From assembly GCA_903882525.1 (NCBI GenBank), contig CAIRXI010000135.1:1-36664 (forward strand): a stretch of 36,664 nucleotides of DNA, given 5' to 3'. The notes under the pieces are model-generated. The model saw nothing but the letters and a program-made list of their open reading frames with translations. It was not told the origin of the DNA and did no database searches. Each line of letters opens with the position of its first letter. Within the stretch, counting starts at the first letter, position 1. Positions 1-6,725 of the stretch are shown in pieces. The position numbers and the translations under genes were made by a program. The DNA comes from an uncultured Pseudomonadota bacterium. GTDB lineage: Bacteria > Pseudomonadota > Gammaproteobacteria > Burkholderiales > Methylophilaceae.

Positions 1-121
1 CAACGGTAAATTTTAACTCATTGATTATAATAGATTAAATTAATTGTTTATTATTTATACTGTTTTTAAATTTATATATAAATCCGTGAGTTACAATTTA
101 TATTCATAAATAATCACAGAG

Positions 122-130
122 TTATCCACA
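122..130 (+). promoter_or_regulatory. Perfect DnaA-box 9-mer
   Basis: The sequence TTATCCACA matches the high-affinity DnaA box consensus exactly and lies next to an AT-rich stretch. I see no second good box nearby. A single box is not enough to call an origin; it could also be a titration or regulatory site, or chance. Confidence 0.4.
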
Positions 131-190
131 GTTTTTGTGGGGAGTTCTTTTAATTTGAGTAATCGCCAAAAAATTAATTTTAAAGTCACG

Positions 191-240
191 ACCGTCACCT
201 ATGGGTCGGAAGTGAAGGTTTTCAGCGACTGCTTTAGAGT
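191..240 (+). repeat. Dispersed repeat, copy 1
   Basis: The 34 bases at 202-235 align without gaps to 1098-1131. The block TGGGTCGGAAGTGA and the block GCGACTGCTTT are identical, with a divergent 9-base middle. TCAC (195-198) and GTGA (212-215) can pair around the conserved core. It lies immediately past the hydrolase stop codon, on the 3' side of that gene. Confidence 0.6.
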
Positions 241-243
241 TTT

Positions 244-990
244 TTACTTTTTCAGAAAAGCTATTATTTGGTCGCTAATGCCTCCCCATTCATTTTCTGA
301 TAAGCCTTCATACTCATGATTGGTATTGATGAACGAAAGAGATATAAAGGGCGAAAGCTTGTACTTGGTTGCCACTTCCTTTCCGCCGTATTCATCCCAC
401 AGCCCCTGAAAAATCAGGAATGGTTTTCGAATAGCCTCTAGATCAATTGTTCTAGTTGGATCTTCTTGTTCGTCAGGATGTTTAAATGGGTAGCCAAAAC
501 ATATTAATTTTTTTACGCTAAGTTCATTAGCTGCTAAAGATGCAACTCTGCCACCAGCTGAGTGTGAAAGTATATAGATGTTCTTTACAGAGCCAAAAAA
601 CTGTATCACTCGATGTAGCAAACTCACCTCTGAGTTGATTGGTTTACCTTTTAATGTGTATATAAAATATCTCCAATGTTTAGGATGCGCCAGCAGAATA
701 AACACCTTAATTATTTTCCTTAAGAGCTTTTCTACTTTGGGCAGAGGTATGAAAGATAAATCAATGTGTTGATTGTATATTTGATCAAGTAGCTTGCCTG
801 TAGCACTCTCTATTGACTCAACCCACACTTGGGTAAAACCTAAAGCAAGAAGTGGTTCAATGAGCGCTTGAATCGGTGCGGAGTTCTTTTGAGCATTGCT
901 ACGACCAATAAACAAAAGGATATTTTTGTTATCAAGCGACCCAACATAACTTATTTGACCGCCATTAATGGGATGAACGCTTAATTGCAT
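244..990 (-). CDS. Alpha/beta hydrolase-fold protein, substrate unknown
   Basis: A 248-residue protein with the signs of a serine hydrolase of the alpha/beta fold. A nucleophile elbow LSHSAGG puts Ser144 at the active site, with a candidate acid at Asp199 (GLWDEYGG) and His225 (NTNHEYEG) in the order usual for the Ser-Asp-His triad. A beta strand at about 23-29 (ILLFIG) opens the fold. There is no signal peptide, so it is probably cytoplasmic. The family covers esterases, lipases and acyl hydrolases, and the substrate cannot be read from sequence. It stands alone and is bracketed by two copies of a direct repeat. A candidate extended -10 (TGTTATAAC, minus, 1008-1016) lies just upstream; no clear Shine-Dalgarno is seen. 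Confidence 0.75.
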   Translation of the reverse strand: MQLSVHPINGGQISYVGSLDNKNILLFIGRSNAQKNSAPIQALIEPLLALGFTQVWVESIESATGKLLDQIYNQHIDLSFIPLPKVEKLLRKIIKVFILLAHPKHWRYFIYTLKGKPINSEVSLLHRVIQFFGSVKNIYILSHSAGGRVASLAANELSVKKLICFGYPFKHPDEQEDPTRTIDLEAIRKPFLIFQGLWDEYGGKEVATKYKLSPFISLSFINTNHEYEGLSENEWGGISDQIIAFLKK

Positions 991-1007
991 ATAAGTTGAA
1001 ACTATAA

Positions 1008-1016
1008 GTTATAACA
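1008..1016 (-). promoter_or_regulatory. Candidate extended -10 for the hydrolase
   Basis: Minus-strand TGTTATAAC fits the TGnTATAAT extended -10 pattern with one mismatch. It would start transcription about 10 bases before the hydrolase ATG. No good -35 was seen. The call rests on eye matching in AT-rich DNA. Confidence 0.25.
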
Positions 1017-1086
1017 AGAGTTACATTATGTGGCGGATTAAACATTAAGGCTAATTTAAACAAATCCGTATATTTTACTTTCAACG

Positions 1087-1131
1087 AATGGCTGCTTTGG
1101 GTCGGAAGTGACAAAGTTGGGCGACTGCTTT
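1087..1131 (+). repeat. Dispersed repeat, copy 2
   Basis: Same orientation as copy 1 and 896 bases from it, on the 5' side of the hydrolase. The stretch 1098-1131 matches 202-235 at 25 or more of 34 positions. The upstream GCTGCTTTGGG is closer than copy 1 to a full imperfect palindrome (CTT...AAG around GGGTCGG). Confidence 0.6.
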
Positions 1132-1192
1132 GCGGCAATTCATTTTTTAAACTAAGTGTTTTAAACTGTTAACTATCGGCTTACAATTAAAA

Positions 1193-1471
1193 ATGATAAA
1201 AAGTTTTAAGCATAAGGGGTTGAGAGATTTCTTTGAGACTGGCAGTAAAGCTGGAATCCAATCTCATCACGCAGACAAACTCAAACTTCAATTAGGTTTG
1301 CTTGATAGTGCACTATCAAAAGAAGATGTAAACGTACCAGCATGGCGATTACATGAGCTTAAAGGCAACTTAAAGGACCATCTATCAATTACAGTGAATG
1401 GTAACTGGCGCTTAACTTTTAAGTTTGTTAATGAAGATGTTGAGTTAGTGGATTATCAAGACTATCACTAA
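1193..1471 (+). CDS. higB: HigB/RelE-superfamily toxin
   Basis: A 92-residue protein of the HigB type, a ribosome-dependent mRNA endonuclease in the RelE/ParE superfamily. Visible family features are the central WRLHELKGNLKDHLSI segment (51-66), the NGNWRLTFKF strand pair (69-78) and the C-terminal DYQDYH tail with Tyr88 and His92. Length is normal. The toxin gene comes first and the antitoxin follows after 11 bases, the inverted order typical of hig loci. HigA usually represses the shared promoter; no operator is obvious to me upstream. The pair probably acts as a plasmid-maintenance-like or stress module and is the clearest mobile-type cargo in the left block. Activity is inferred from family. 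Confidence 0.9.
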   Translation: MIKSFKHKGLRDFFETGSKAGIQSHHADKLKLQLGLLDSALSKEDVNVPAWRLHELKGNLKDHLSITVNGNWRLTFKFVNEDVELVDYQDYH

Positions 1472-1482
1472 AGGAAAGAATT

Positions 1483-1761
1483 ATGAGTAACATGCACAAT
1501 CCGCCACATCCAGGCTACGTATTACGTGAATGGATACCAGAAAATATGACGATTACTAGCGCGGCAAAAGCGCTTAAGATTTCGCGTGTAAGCTTATCTA
1601 AAATACTTAATGCGAATACAAACATCAGTGCTGAAATGGCCATTAGATTGTCACAATGGCTTGGTACGTCATCTGACGTATGGCTAAGCATGCAAGTTAA
1701 ATATGATTTGTGGCAAGCTGAGCAAAAAGCCACATTTCATATTGAAAGATTGGCAGCTTAG
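1483..1761 (+). CDS. higA: HigA-type antitoxin, XRE-family HTH
   Basis: A 92-residue DNA-binding antitoxin. The opening NPPHPGYVLREWI is the hallmark of HigA (VapI-like) proteins. It is followed by an XRE helix-turn-helix at about 24-60 (TSAAKALKISRVSLSKIL, then ISAEMAIRLSQWLG) and a C-terminal helix WLSMQVKYDLWQA. The start is set by AAAGGAAAG a few bases before the ATG. It should bind and neutralise the upstream HigB toxin and repress the operon. Both genes look intact, so the module is probably functional. No terminator is evident downstream. Confidence 0.92.
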   Translation: MSNMHNPPHPGYVLREWIPENMTITSAAKALKISRVSLSKILNANTNISAEMAIRLSQWLGTSSDVWLSMQVKYDLWQAEQKATFHIERLAA

Positions 1762-1837
1762 CAAGACAATCCGTATAAGATGCCTTTAATAGTTACGCAG
1801 CCATCTAAATTAATCGCTTGGCAGTGCAAGATGCTTA

Positions 1838-2347
1838 TCAGCTAGTATGCTTCTTATGTTCACCCAGTTTATCCATAATAGCGAAGATGAGTCCTGTAAA
1901 TACAAACGTGACATGAACTCCAAGTTTCCATGCCATTTGCCTATCCTCAAAACTCTCCACATTGAAAAATGCTCTTAACAATTCGATTCCAGAAATAGCA
2001 ATAATCGATGCGACTAGCTTCATTTTGAGATCACCAAAATCGACATGTCCCATCCAATCAGGTCGATCTTCGTGATCTTCAGTATCAATTTTGGAGACGA
2101 AGTTCTCATAACCCGCGAAGATAATGATGATAAGTAGATTAGCTAGTAGCACTATGTCCACTAGTGAAAGAACCCCAACTACAAGGCTTCCCTCACCAGA
2201 AATCAACATATGAAACAGGTGGATGAACTCAATGCCAAAGTACCAGATTAGCGCTACTATCGCACCAACTAAACCTACATAAAATGGCGCTAATAGCCAC
2301 CTGCTTGCAAAAAGGAAGTTTTCCAGTAAATTTTCTATAGCTTTCAT
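1838..2347 (-). CDS. YqhA/UPF0114-family inner-membrane protein
   Basis: A 169-residue integral membrane protein resembling the UPF0114 (YqhA) family, whose function is not established. The N-terminus (ENLLENFLFASRWLLAPFY) is characteristic. Four hydrophobic segments are visible at about 16-37, 55-79, 108-128 and 140-159. A charged loop, SKIDTEDHEDRPDW, lies between the second and third. Length is normal for the family. The start is supported by AGGA about eight bases upstream. It is transcribed towards HigA and appears to be a single-gene unit. Confidence 0.85.
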   Translation of the reverse strand: MKAIENLLENFLFASRWLLAPFYVGLVGAIVALIWYFGIEFIHLFHMLISGEGSLVVGVLSLVDIVLLANLLIIIIFAGYENFVSKIDTEDHEDRPDWMGHVDFGDLKMKLVASIIAISGIELLRAFFNVESFEDRQMAWKLGVHVTFVFTGLIFAIMDKLGEHKKHTS

Positions 2348-2890
2348 TAATTTTTATCCTAAATAGGGAATGGTTCAGCTTAACGCTTAAGTATTAACAC
2401 GAAGCAACACGGCTGCGTTGAGTGTGATCAAGATGCCACTTAAAACCTTGATACGCGCTTGTCATAGCATCAGATACATAATAGCGCAGTACAAACTAAC
2501 ACTACCTACATTTTTGCAGTGCTCGTTGACATTTGACAAGATTGCTATGTTTGTATTTTCTGAATGTCTCCTATGGATCGAAGTGACGATTTTTAAGTCT
2601 GCAATAGCGCAATATATTTTTACAGTATTTGTTAGTTTTAACTATATGAATTCTTCTAAGTGACTCGCAATTCGCGCAATATCTCTGAATTCTTAGTATC
2701 TACAGTAATTAATATTCAAGCTACATCTAGCAAAATAATTTTACTTTGAGAAAGCTTAAGACTGAACATCAAAAATTTGCTTATGTCAGCTTCAAGTAAG
2801 ATTAACCAAGTATTCTCTATCTCAATGGTTACTAATAATTTTTTTATAGAACCTACTACATAATTATTTTTAATTTGGATAGTGAGACTT
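2348..2890. other. AT-rich intergenic stretch, no convincing gene
   Basis: This 540-base gap separates the divergent YqhA-like gene and secreted-protein gene and should hold both promoters. It contains a degenerate third copy of the dispersed repeat (2564-2607). An 81-codon frame at 2418-2663 has no ribosome site, no recognisable motif and runs through the repeat, so I do not call it. I see no other structure. Confidence 0.55.
2564..2607 (+). repeat. Degenerate dispersed repeat, copy 3
   Basis: The stretch AATGTCTCCTATGGATCG followed by AAGTGACG resembles copies 1 and 2 (TGGGTCGGAAGTGA) with one deleted base and substitutions. AGTCTGC downstream stands where the other copies have CGACTGC. 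Orientation is the same. The match is weaker, so membership is an inference. Confidence 0.4.
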
Positions 2891-3319
2891 ATGAAACGTT
2901 TCCTAATATTAGCGGTACTAGCTTCTGCCGCAATTACTACCCCATCTTTCGCTGCAGATGTTGGTGTCTCTGTAAGCATTGGCCAACCAGGCTTTTATGG
3001 CCAGCTCGATATTGGTGGTTATCCACCACCACAAGTAATCTATAGTCAGCCAATAGTAATACAGCGAGTACCTATGGATCGTCCGCCGATTTATTTACGC
3101 GTACCTCTAGGTCATGCAAAACATTGGAGGCGACATTGTGGCGAATATAATGCATGTGGTGAAAGGGCTTATTTCGTTCATGACGACTGGTATAACCGCG
3201 AGTACGCTCCACGTTACCAAGAGGGTCATCGTGAGTTTCATGAGGAATATAGAGATAACCGCCATGAAGAACGTATGGATGACCGTCGAGAAGAACATCG
3301 TGATAACCGTAACCACTGA
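2891..3319 (+). CDS. Small secreted protein with His/Arg/Glu-rich repeat tail
   Basis: I start this at the ATG at 2891 rather than the in-frame GTG at 2882, because it gives a clean signal peptide: MKR, a hydrophobic core to about residue 17, and a likely signal-peptidase site after SFA (21). The 142-residue product then has a Val/Gly/Pro/Tyr-rich part (24-60), a segment with two cysteines at 83 and 89 (HCGEYNACGERAYF) that could form a disulphide, and a tail of three imperfect 8-residue repeats (117-140: HEEYRDNR, HEERMDDR, REEHRDNR). It is probably periplasmic. I do not recognise a function; similar short HCG-x-ACG-containing secreted proteins occur in betaproteobacteria. The tail could bind metal or polyanions. 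Confidence 0.75.
   Translation: MKRFLILAVLASAAITTPSFAADVGVSVSIGQPGFYGQLDIGGYPPPQVIYSQPIVIQRVPMDRPPIYLRVPLGHAKHWRRHCGEYNACGERAYFVHDDWYNREYAPRYQEGHREFHEEYRDNRHEERMDDRREEHRDNRNH
3239..3310 (+). repeat. 24-base imperfect tandem repeat, three units, coding
   Basis: Three consecutive 8-codon units encode HEEYRDNR, HEERMDDR and REEHRDNR at the end of the secreted protein. The units differ by several substitutions, so this is an old or selected repeat rather than a fresh slippage array. Confidence 0.6.
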
Positions 3320-3413
3320 TAAAATTTCACTAACGCAATTTCATTGAAAAATATGGATATATCTTATTGATTAATAAGTAAATTTGTCAACAGCGCAGTG
3401 ACCCTGGGTACTA

Positions 3414-3445
3414 ATAAATAAGCCCTCTTATGAGGGCTTATTTAT
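3414..3445. terminator. Bidirectional intrinsic terminator
   Basis: A perfect 14-base inverted repeat (ATAAATAAGCCCTC and its complement) around the loop TTAT. AT tracts at the stem base give U-rich ends in both directions. It sits between the convergent secreted-protein gene and the HPD-motif gene and can end both. Confidence 0.85.
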
Positions 3446-3465
3446 GGAAATCGAAACGGCGTGTG

Positions 3466-4002
3466 TCACGCACTCACAGCACGCATCCTGTCCATTTTCT
3501 CGATAACCGCCTGATAGAGATCATGGTCGGAATCTGGGTTATTGCGATCTGGATGGTGGGCGCTACGAATCTTTTTCAGCTTGGTCACATCGTCTGGTAG
3601 GTCATGCACCTTGGTCACTCGGTCGCCATTCTTGACCATCGAGCGCTGAAGCTCAGCCTCGGCACCTTCGCGTGTGTCATATAATTTTTTACTGCCAAGA
3701 CGCCAACTATCCTGATTTTTGCGTGGGGATAGCTTTTCCTTACCATCAAACCAGATCCATCTACCAGTATCTGGATCTTGTTCAAAATTAATGGTGGTGA
3801 TGGCGTAGGTATGAACTGGCGGCTCTATTTCCCTGCCGTCTAGCTTAATGATCTTGCCGACAGTCCCGACCGAGACAATGTAATACGCGCCTGCCTCATG
3901 CGGGCAGAACGCGCTGCTGTTCTTTGGTTCAGGCTTACTGTCGTTACTTGATGCATTCATTTCAGCCATGCGGCTGAGTGCTCTGCGTTGTGCGTTGGTC
4001 AA
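3466..4002 (-). CDS. Hypothetical protein with DnaJ-like HPD motif
   Basis: A 178-residue protein that I cannot assign to a named family. The start is a TTG (minus, 4002-4000), well supported by AAGGAG eight bases upstream at 4011-4016; the first ATG would remove 11 residues. Residues 34-100 look like a compact beta-rich part (AYYIVSVGTVGKIIKLDG, then TGRWIWFDGKEKLS). The C-terminus has a helix running into HHPDRNN (149-155), then a helix DLYQAVIEKMDRMR. This recalls helices II and III of a J domain with the HPD tripeptide at 150-152. Helix I is not evident, so the J-domain reading is tentative. Lines I counted in this gene are roughly half GC, higher than in the hydrolase region, hinting at a different origin. 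Confidence 0.7.
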   Translation of the reverse strand: MTNAQRRALSRMAEMNASSNDSKPEPKNSSAFCPHEAGAYYIVSVGTVGKIIKLDGREIEPPVHTYAITTINFEQDPDTGRWIWFDGKEKLSPRKNQDSWRLGSKKLYDTREGAEAELQRSMVKNGDRVTKVHDLPDDVTKLKKIRSAHHPDRNNPDSDHDLYQAVIEKMDRMRAVSA

Positions 4003-4010
4003 TGTTATTG

Positions 4011-4016
4011 CTCCTT
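4011..4016 (-). promoter_or_regulatory. Shine-Dalgarno AAGGAG fixing a TTG start
   Basis: Minus-strand AAGGAG lies eight bases before the TTG codon of the HPD-motif gene. This is among the best ribosome sites in the window and argues for the TTG over the internal ATG. Confidence 0.7.
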
Positions 4017-4161
4017 ATATTAGTTGAATCCCAATGAGATCAGCCGCTAGACTCCTAAAACAGCTTCGCAACGATTATGTCTGCGCGAGAGTCGTTCTTG
4101 AACTCATCATCGCTGGCGATCAGAGACTGGTCTTTTGGGTCAGCAGTGTAGTAACACCTTT

Positions 4162-5226
4162 TTACTGATGGTATTGTCTGCTGTGTGTTCGCACTGCGTC
4201 CAACATGGCGGCCGCATTCTCTGGTGGGGTTAACTGTGTAATACCGTGACCTAAGTTGAACACATGGCCATGGCCATTACCATAGCTTTGTAAAACTTTA
4301 ACCACTTCTTTTTCAATGGCTTCTGGTGTCGAGAGCAATATGGCTGGATCTAGGTTACCCTGTAAGGCCACCTGCGCGCCTACACGCTGTCTTGCACTGC
4401 CAATATCAACAGTCCAATCTAAACCTAGCGCATCAGCGCCAATCGCGGCCTGCGACTCTAGCCATAAGCCACCGCCTTTGGTAAACACCACGCTAGGCAC
4501 TACTCGCCCATCATTCGTTTTAGTTAAACCATCGACAATTTTTTGCATATAATTGAGCGAAAACTCCTTGTACGCATCATGAGACAGTGCGCCGCCCCAT
4601 GAGTCAAAAATCATCACCGCTTGTGCACCGGCAGCAATTTGTGCATTCAGATATTGAATCACAGTTTGTGCTGTGGTATCCAAGATATGGTGAAGCAAAT
4701 CTGGACGAGCATAGGCCATTTTCTTAATTGTTAAAAAGTCAGTCTTGCCTTTGCCTTCAACCATATAGGTTGCTAATGTCCATGGGCTACCCGTAAAGCC
4801 AATCAAAGGTAAGCGGCCATTTAGGGTTTTGCGAATCTGGCTAACTGCATCAAACACATACTGTAGTTTTCCCATGTCTGGCACTGTGAGCTTTTTAATA
4901 TCCGCTTCTAGTTGAAGCGTACGCTCAAATTTCGGACCTTCACCTTCTTCGAAATATAAACCCAAACCCATGGCATCTGGCACAGTCAGAATGTCAGAAA
5001 ACAGGATTGCAGCATCCAGTAGTGGATAACGATCTAAAGGTTGCATGGTCACTTCGGTAGCAAAATCAGCGTTCTTACATAACTGTAAAAAACTACCTGC
5101 ATTTTTTCGGCTTTGCCTATATTCAGGTAAGTATCGACCGGCTTGGCGCATCATCCATACTGGAGTGTAATCGGTCGGTTGGCGCATCAACGCTTTTAGG
5201 AAAGTATCGTTTTGTAATGGATTCAT
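4162..5226 (-). CDS. hemE: Uroporphyrinogen decarboxylase
   Basis: HemE decarboxylates the four acetate side chains of uroporphyrinogen III to give coproporphyrinogen III in haem synthesis, in the cytosol and without a cofactor. The 354-residue length is normal. Signature segments are [13 protein letters not shown] (25-37, substrate-carboxylate arginines), LFSDIL with the catalytic aspartate at 78, [16 protein letters not shown] (143-158, catalytic tyrosine 154), [11 protein letters not shown], and the C-terminal FNLGHGI histidine. It lies 80 bases downstream of gltD, behind that operon's terminator, so it probably has its own promoter. hemL, another gene of the same pathway, lies about 6 kb away. 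Confidence 0.98.
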   Translation of the reverse strand: MNPLQNDTFLKALMRQPTDYTPVWMMRQAGRYLPEYRQSRKNAGSFLQLCKNADFATEVTMQPLDRYPLLDAAILFSDILTVPDAMGLGLYFEEGEGPKFERTLQLEADIKKLTVPDMGKLQYVFDAVSQIRKTLNGRLPLIGFTGSPWTLATYMVEGKGKTDFLTIKKMAYARPDLLHHILDTTAQTVIQYLNAQIAAGAQAVMIFDSWGGALSHDAYKEFSLNYMQKIVDGLTKTNDGRVVPSVVFTKGGGLWLESQAAIGADALGLDWTVDIGSARQRVGAQVALQGNLDPAILLSTPEAIEKEVVKVLQSYGNGHGHVFNLGHGITQLTPPENAAAMLDAVRTHSRQYHQ

Positions 5227-5240
5227 ATTTATTACCTAAT

Positions 5241-5271
5241 AAAAAAAGGATGCATCTGCTCTTGCATCCTT
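5241..5271 (-). terminator. Intrinsic terminator of gltBD
   Basis: On the minus strand AAGGATGCA, an 8-base loop and TGCATCCTT form a perfect 9-base stem followed by an unbroken T tract (5241-5247). It lies 36 bases after the gltD stop. Confidence 0.9.
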
Positions 5272-5306
5272 AGTTTTTAAATGTAGAAACTGGTGTGTAA
5301 AAGGAA

Positions 5307-6725
5307 CTAGCGTGGAAGTATCGATGTACCCATTAAAAATTCGTCAACGGCCCGTGCTGCTTGGCGGCCTTCGCGAATCGCCCATACCACCAATGACTGA
5401 CCGCGTCGGATATCACCAGCGGCAAATACCTTGGCTGATGAAGTCGCATAATTTTCAGTATTAGCTTTTGCATTACCGCGCTGGTCTTTCTCTACGCCAA
5501 AGGCTTCAAGTAGCTTTTGCACTGGTGACACAAAACCCATCGCGAGCAATACCAAATCTGCTTTAATCACAAATTCCGTGCCTGGCACTTCCTGCATTTT
5601 GCCATCTTTCCACTCCACTTTTGTGCCTTTTAGCGCCACTAACTTGCCATTTTCACCGATAAATTCTTTGGTAGTAATAGACCAGTCACGGTTTGCACCC
5701 TCTTCATGTGAGCTTGAAGTACGCATTTTAAGTGGCCAGTTTGGCCATACCATCTCTTTGTTTTCTTTTTCTGGTGGCCGTGGCATTAACTCAAACTGCG
5801 AAATGGCTGCGGCGCCATGGCGGTTTGACGTACCGACGCAATCAGAACCGGTATCACCGCCACCTATCACAACTACATTTTTATTCGTTGCCAATACTTG
5901 ATTCGGCACGGTATCGCCTGCCACCACCTTGTTTTGTGGGGTTAAAAAATCCATGGCAAACATCACGCCATCAAGCTCACGTCCTGGTACAGGCAAATCA
6001 CGTGGATATTCGGCACCGCCGGCTAAGACTACAGCATCAAATTCACCCACTAAGTCATCAGCTTTAACATTCTCGCCCACATGTTGATTGACGCGGAACT
6101 CAACACCTTCTGCCGTCATTTGCACAACGCGTTTATCAATATGGGATTTTTCCATTTTAAAATCTGGAATGCCGTAACGTAACAAGCCACCGATACGGTC
6201 ATTCTTTTCTAATACCACTACAGTATGCCCTACCCGCGCTAACTGCTGCGCGGTAGCCAAGCCAGCAGGTCCGGAGCCGACCACAGCCACTTTTTTACCT
6301 GTTTTGTGCGAAGGAATTTGCGGTTTGACCCAGTCATTTTCCCATGCTTTATCAATAATCGCGTGCTCAATCGACTTAATGCCGACTGCATCATCATTGA
6401 TGTTTAATGTACAGGCCGCTTCACAAGGTGCTGGACAAATACGTCCTGTAAATTCAGGGAAATTATTGGTTGAGTGTAAGACGTCAATCGCGGCGCGCCA
6501 ATCTTGGTTGTACACCAAGTCATTCCAATCCGGAATAATATTATTGACTGGACAACCAGAAGTACAAAATGGAATGCCACAGTCCATGCACCGCGCACCT
6601 TGCTGCTTGGCTTGATCATCACTTAAATGTAATACAAACTCTTTGTAGTTTTTAACGCGATTTTGTACTGGCAAATTGGCCTCAGCCAAGCGTTCGTATT
6701 CTAAAAATCCAGTTGCTTTTCCCAT
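5307..6725 (-). CDS. gltD: Glutamate synthase (NADPH) small subunit
   Basis: The beta subunit of GOGAT takes electrons from NADPH through FAD and passes them to the large subunit for glutamate formation. The 472-residue protein has the N-terminal ferredoxin-like cysteines 46, 49, 54 and 58 ([14 protein letters not shown]) and a second set at 97, 101 and 105 (CPAPCEAAC). It has an FAD-binding [12 protein letters not shown] (148-159), a [12 protein letters not shown] segment, and an NAD(P)H-binding [13 protein letters not shown] (284-296). Its ATG overlaps the gltB stop by one base (TAATG), implying translational coupling and matched subunit amounts. A strong terminator follows. Confidence 0.98.
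   Translation of the reverse strand: MGKATGFLEYERLAEANLPVQNRVKNYKEFVLHLSDDQAKQQGARCMDCGIPFCTSGCPVNNIIPDWNDLVYNQDWRAAIDVLHSTNNFPEFTGRICPAPCEAACTLNINDDAVGIKSIEHAIIDKAWENDWVKPQIPSHKTGKKVAVVGSGPAGLATAQQLARVGHTVVVLEKNDRIGGLLRYGIPDFKMEKSHIDKRVVQMTAEGVEFRVNQHVGENVKADDLVGEFDAVVLAGGAEYPRDLPVPGRELDGVMFAMDFLTPQNKVVAGDTVPNQVLATNKNVVVIGGGDTGSDCVGTSNRHGAAAISQFELMPRPPEKENKEMVWPNWPLKMRTSSSHEEGANRDWSITTKEFIGENGKLVALKGTKVEWKDGKMQEVPGTEFVIKADLVLLAMGFVSPVQKLLEAFGVEKDQRGNAKANTENYATSSAKVFAAGDIRRGQSLVVWAIREGRQAARAVDEFLMGTSILPR

Larger units (their letters stand above)
1..243. other. AT-rich gene-free left edge
   Basis: No convincing gene lies here. About the first 115 bases are strongly AT-rich. A consensus DnaA box follows at 122-130, and CCACA/TGTGG arms at 126-130 and 136-140 form a short inverted repeat around it. 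A dispersed repeat copy fills 191-240. A short open frame running into the hydrolase antisense is not credible as a gene. Confidence 0.6.

Noticed and set aside
1-136. Calling a replication origin at the left edge
   Set aside because: Only one DnaA box is present, no dnaA or dnaN gene is in view, and gene order with parB suggests the origin lies beyond the right edge.
2418-2663. 81-codon plus-strand frame in the YqhA/secreted-protein gap
   Set aside because: No ribosome site, AT-driven composition, no recognisable motif, and it runs through a degenerate repeat copy.
2882-2890. GTG start for the secreted protein
   Set aside because: It adds MRL before an already typical signal peptide beginning MKRFL. 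The ATG at 2891 fits better.
2716-2979. 87-codon minus-strand frame overlapping the start of the secreted protein
   Set aside because: It is antisense to a signal peptide with a good start, and has low-complexity coding and no ribosome site.
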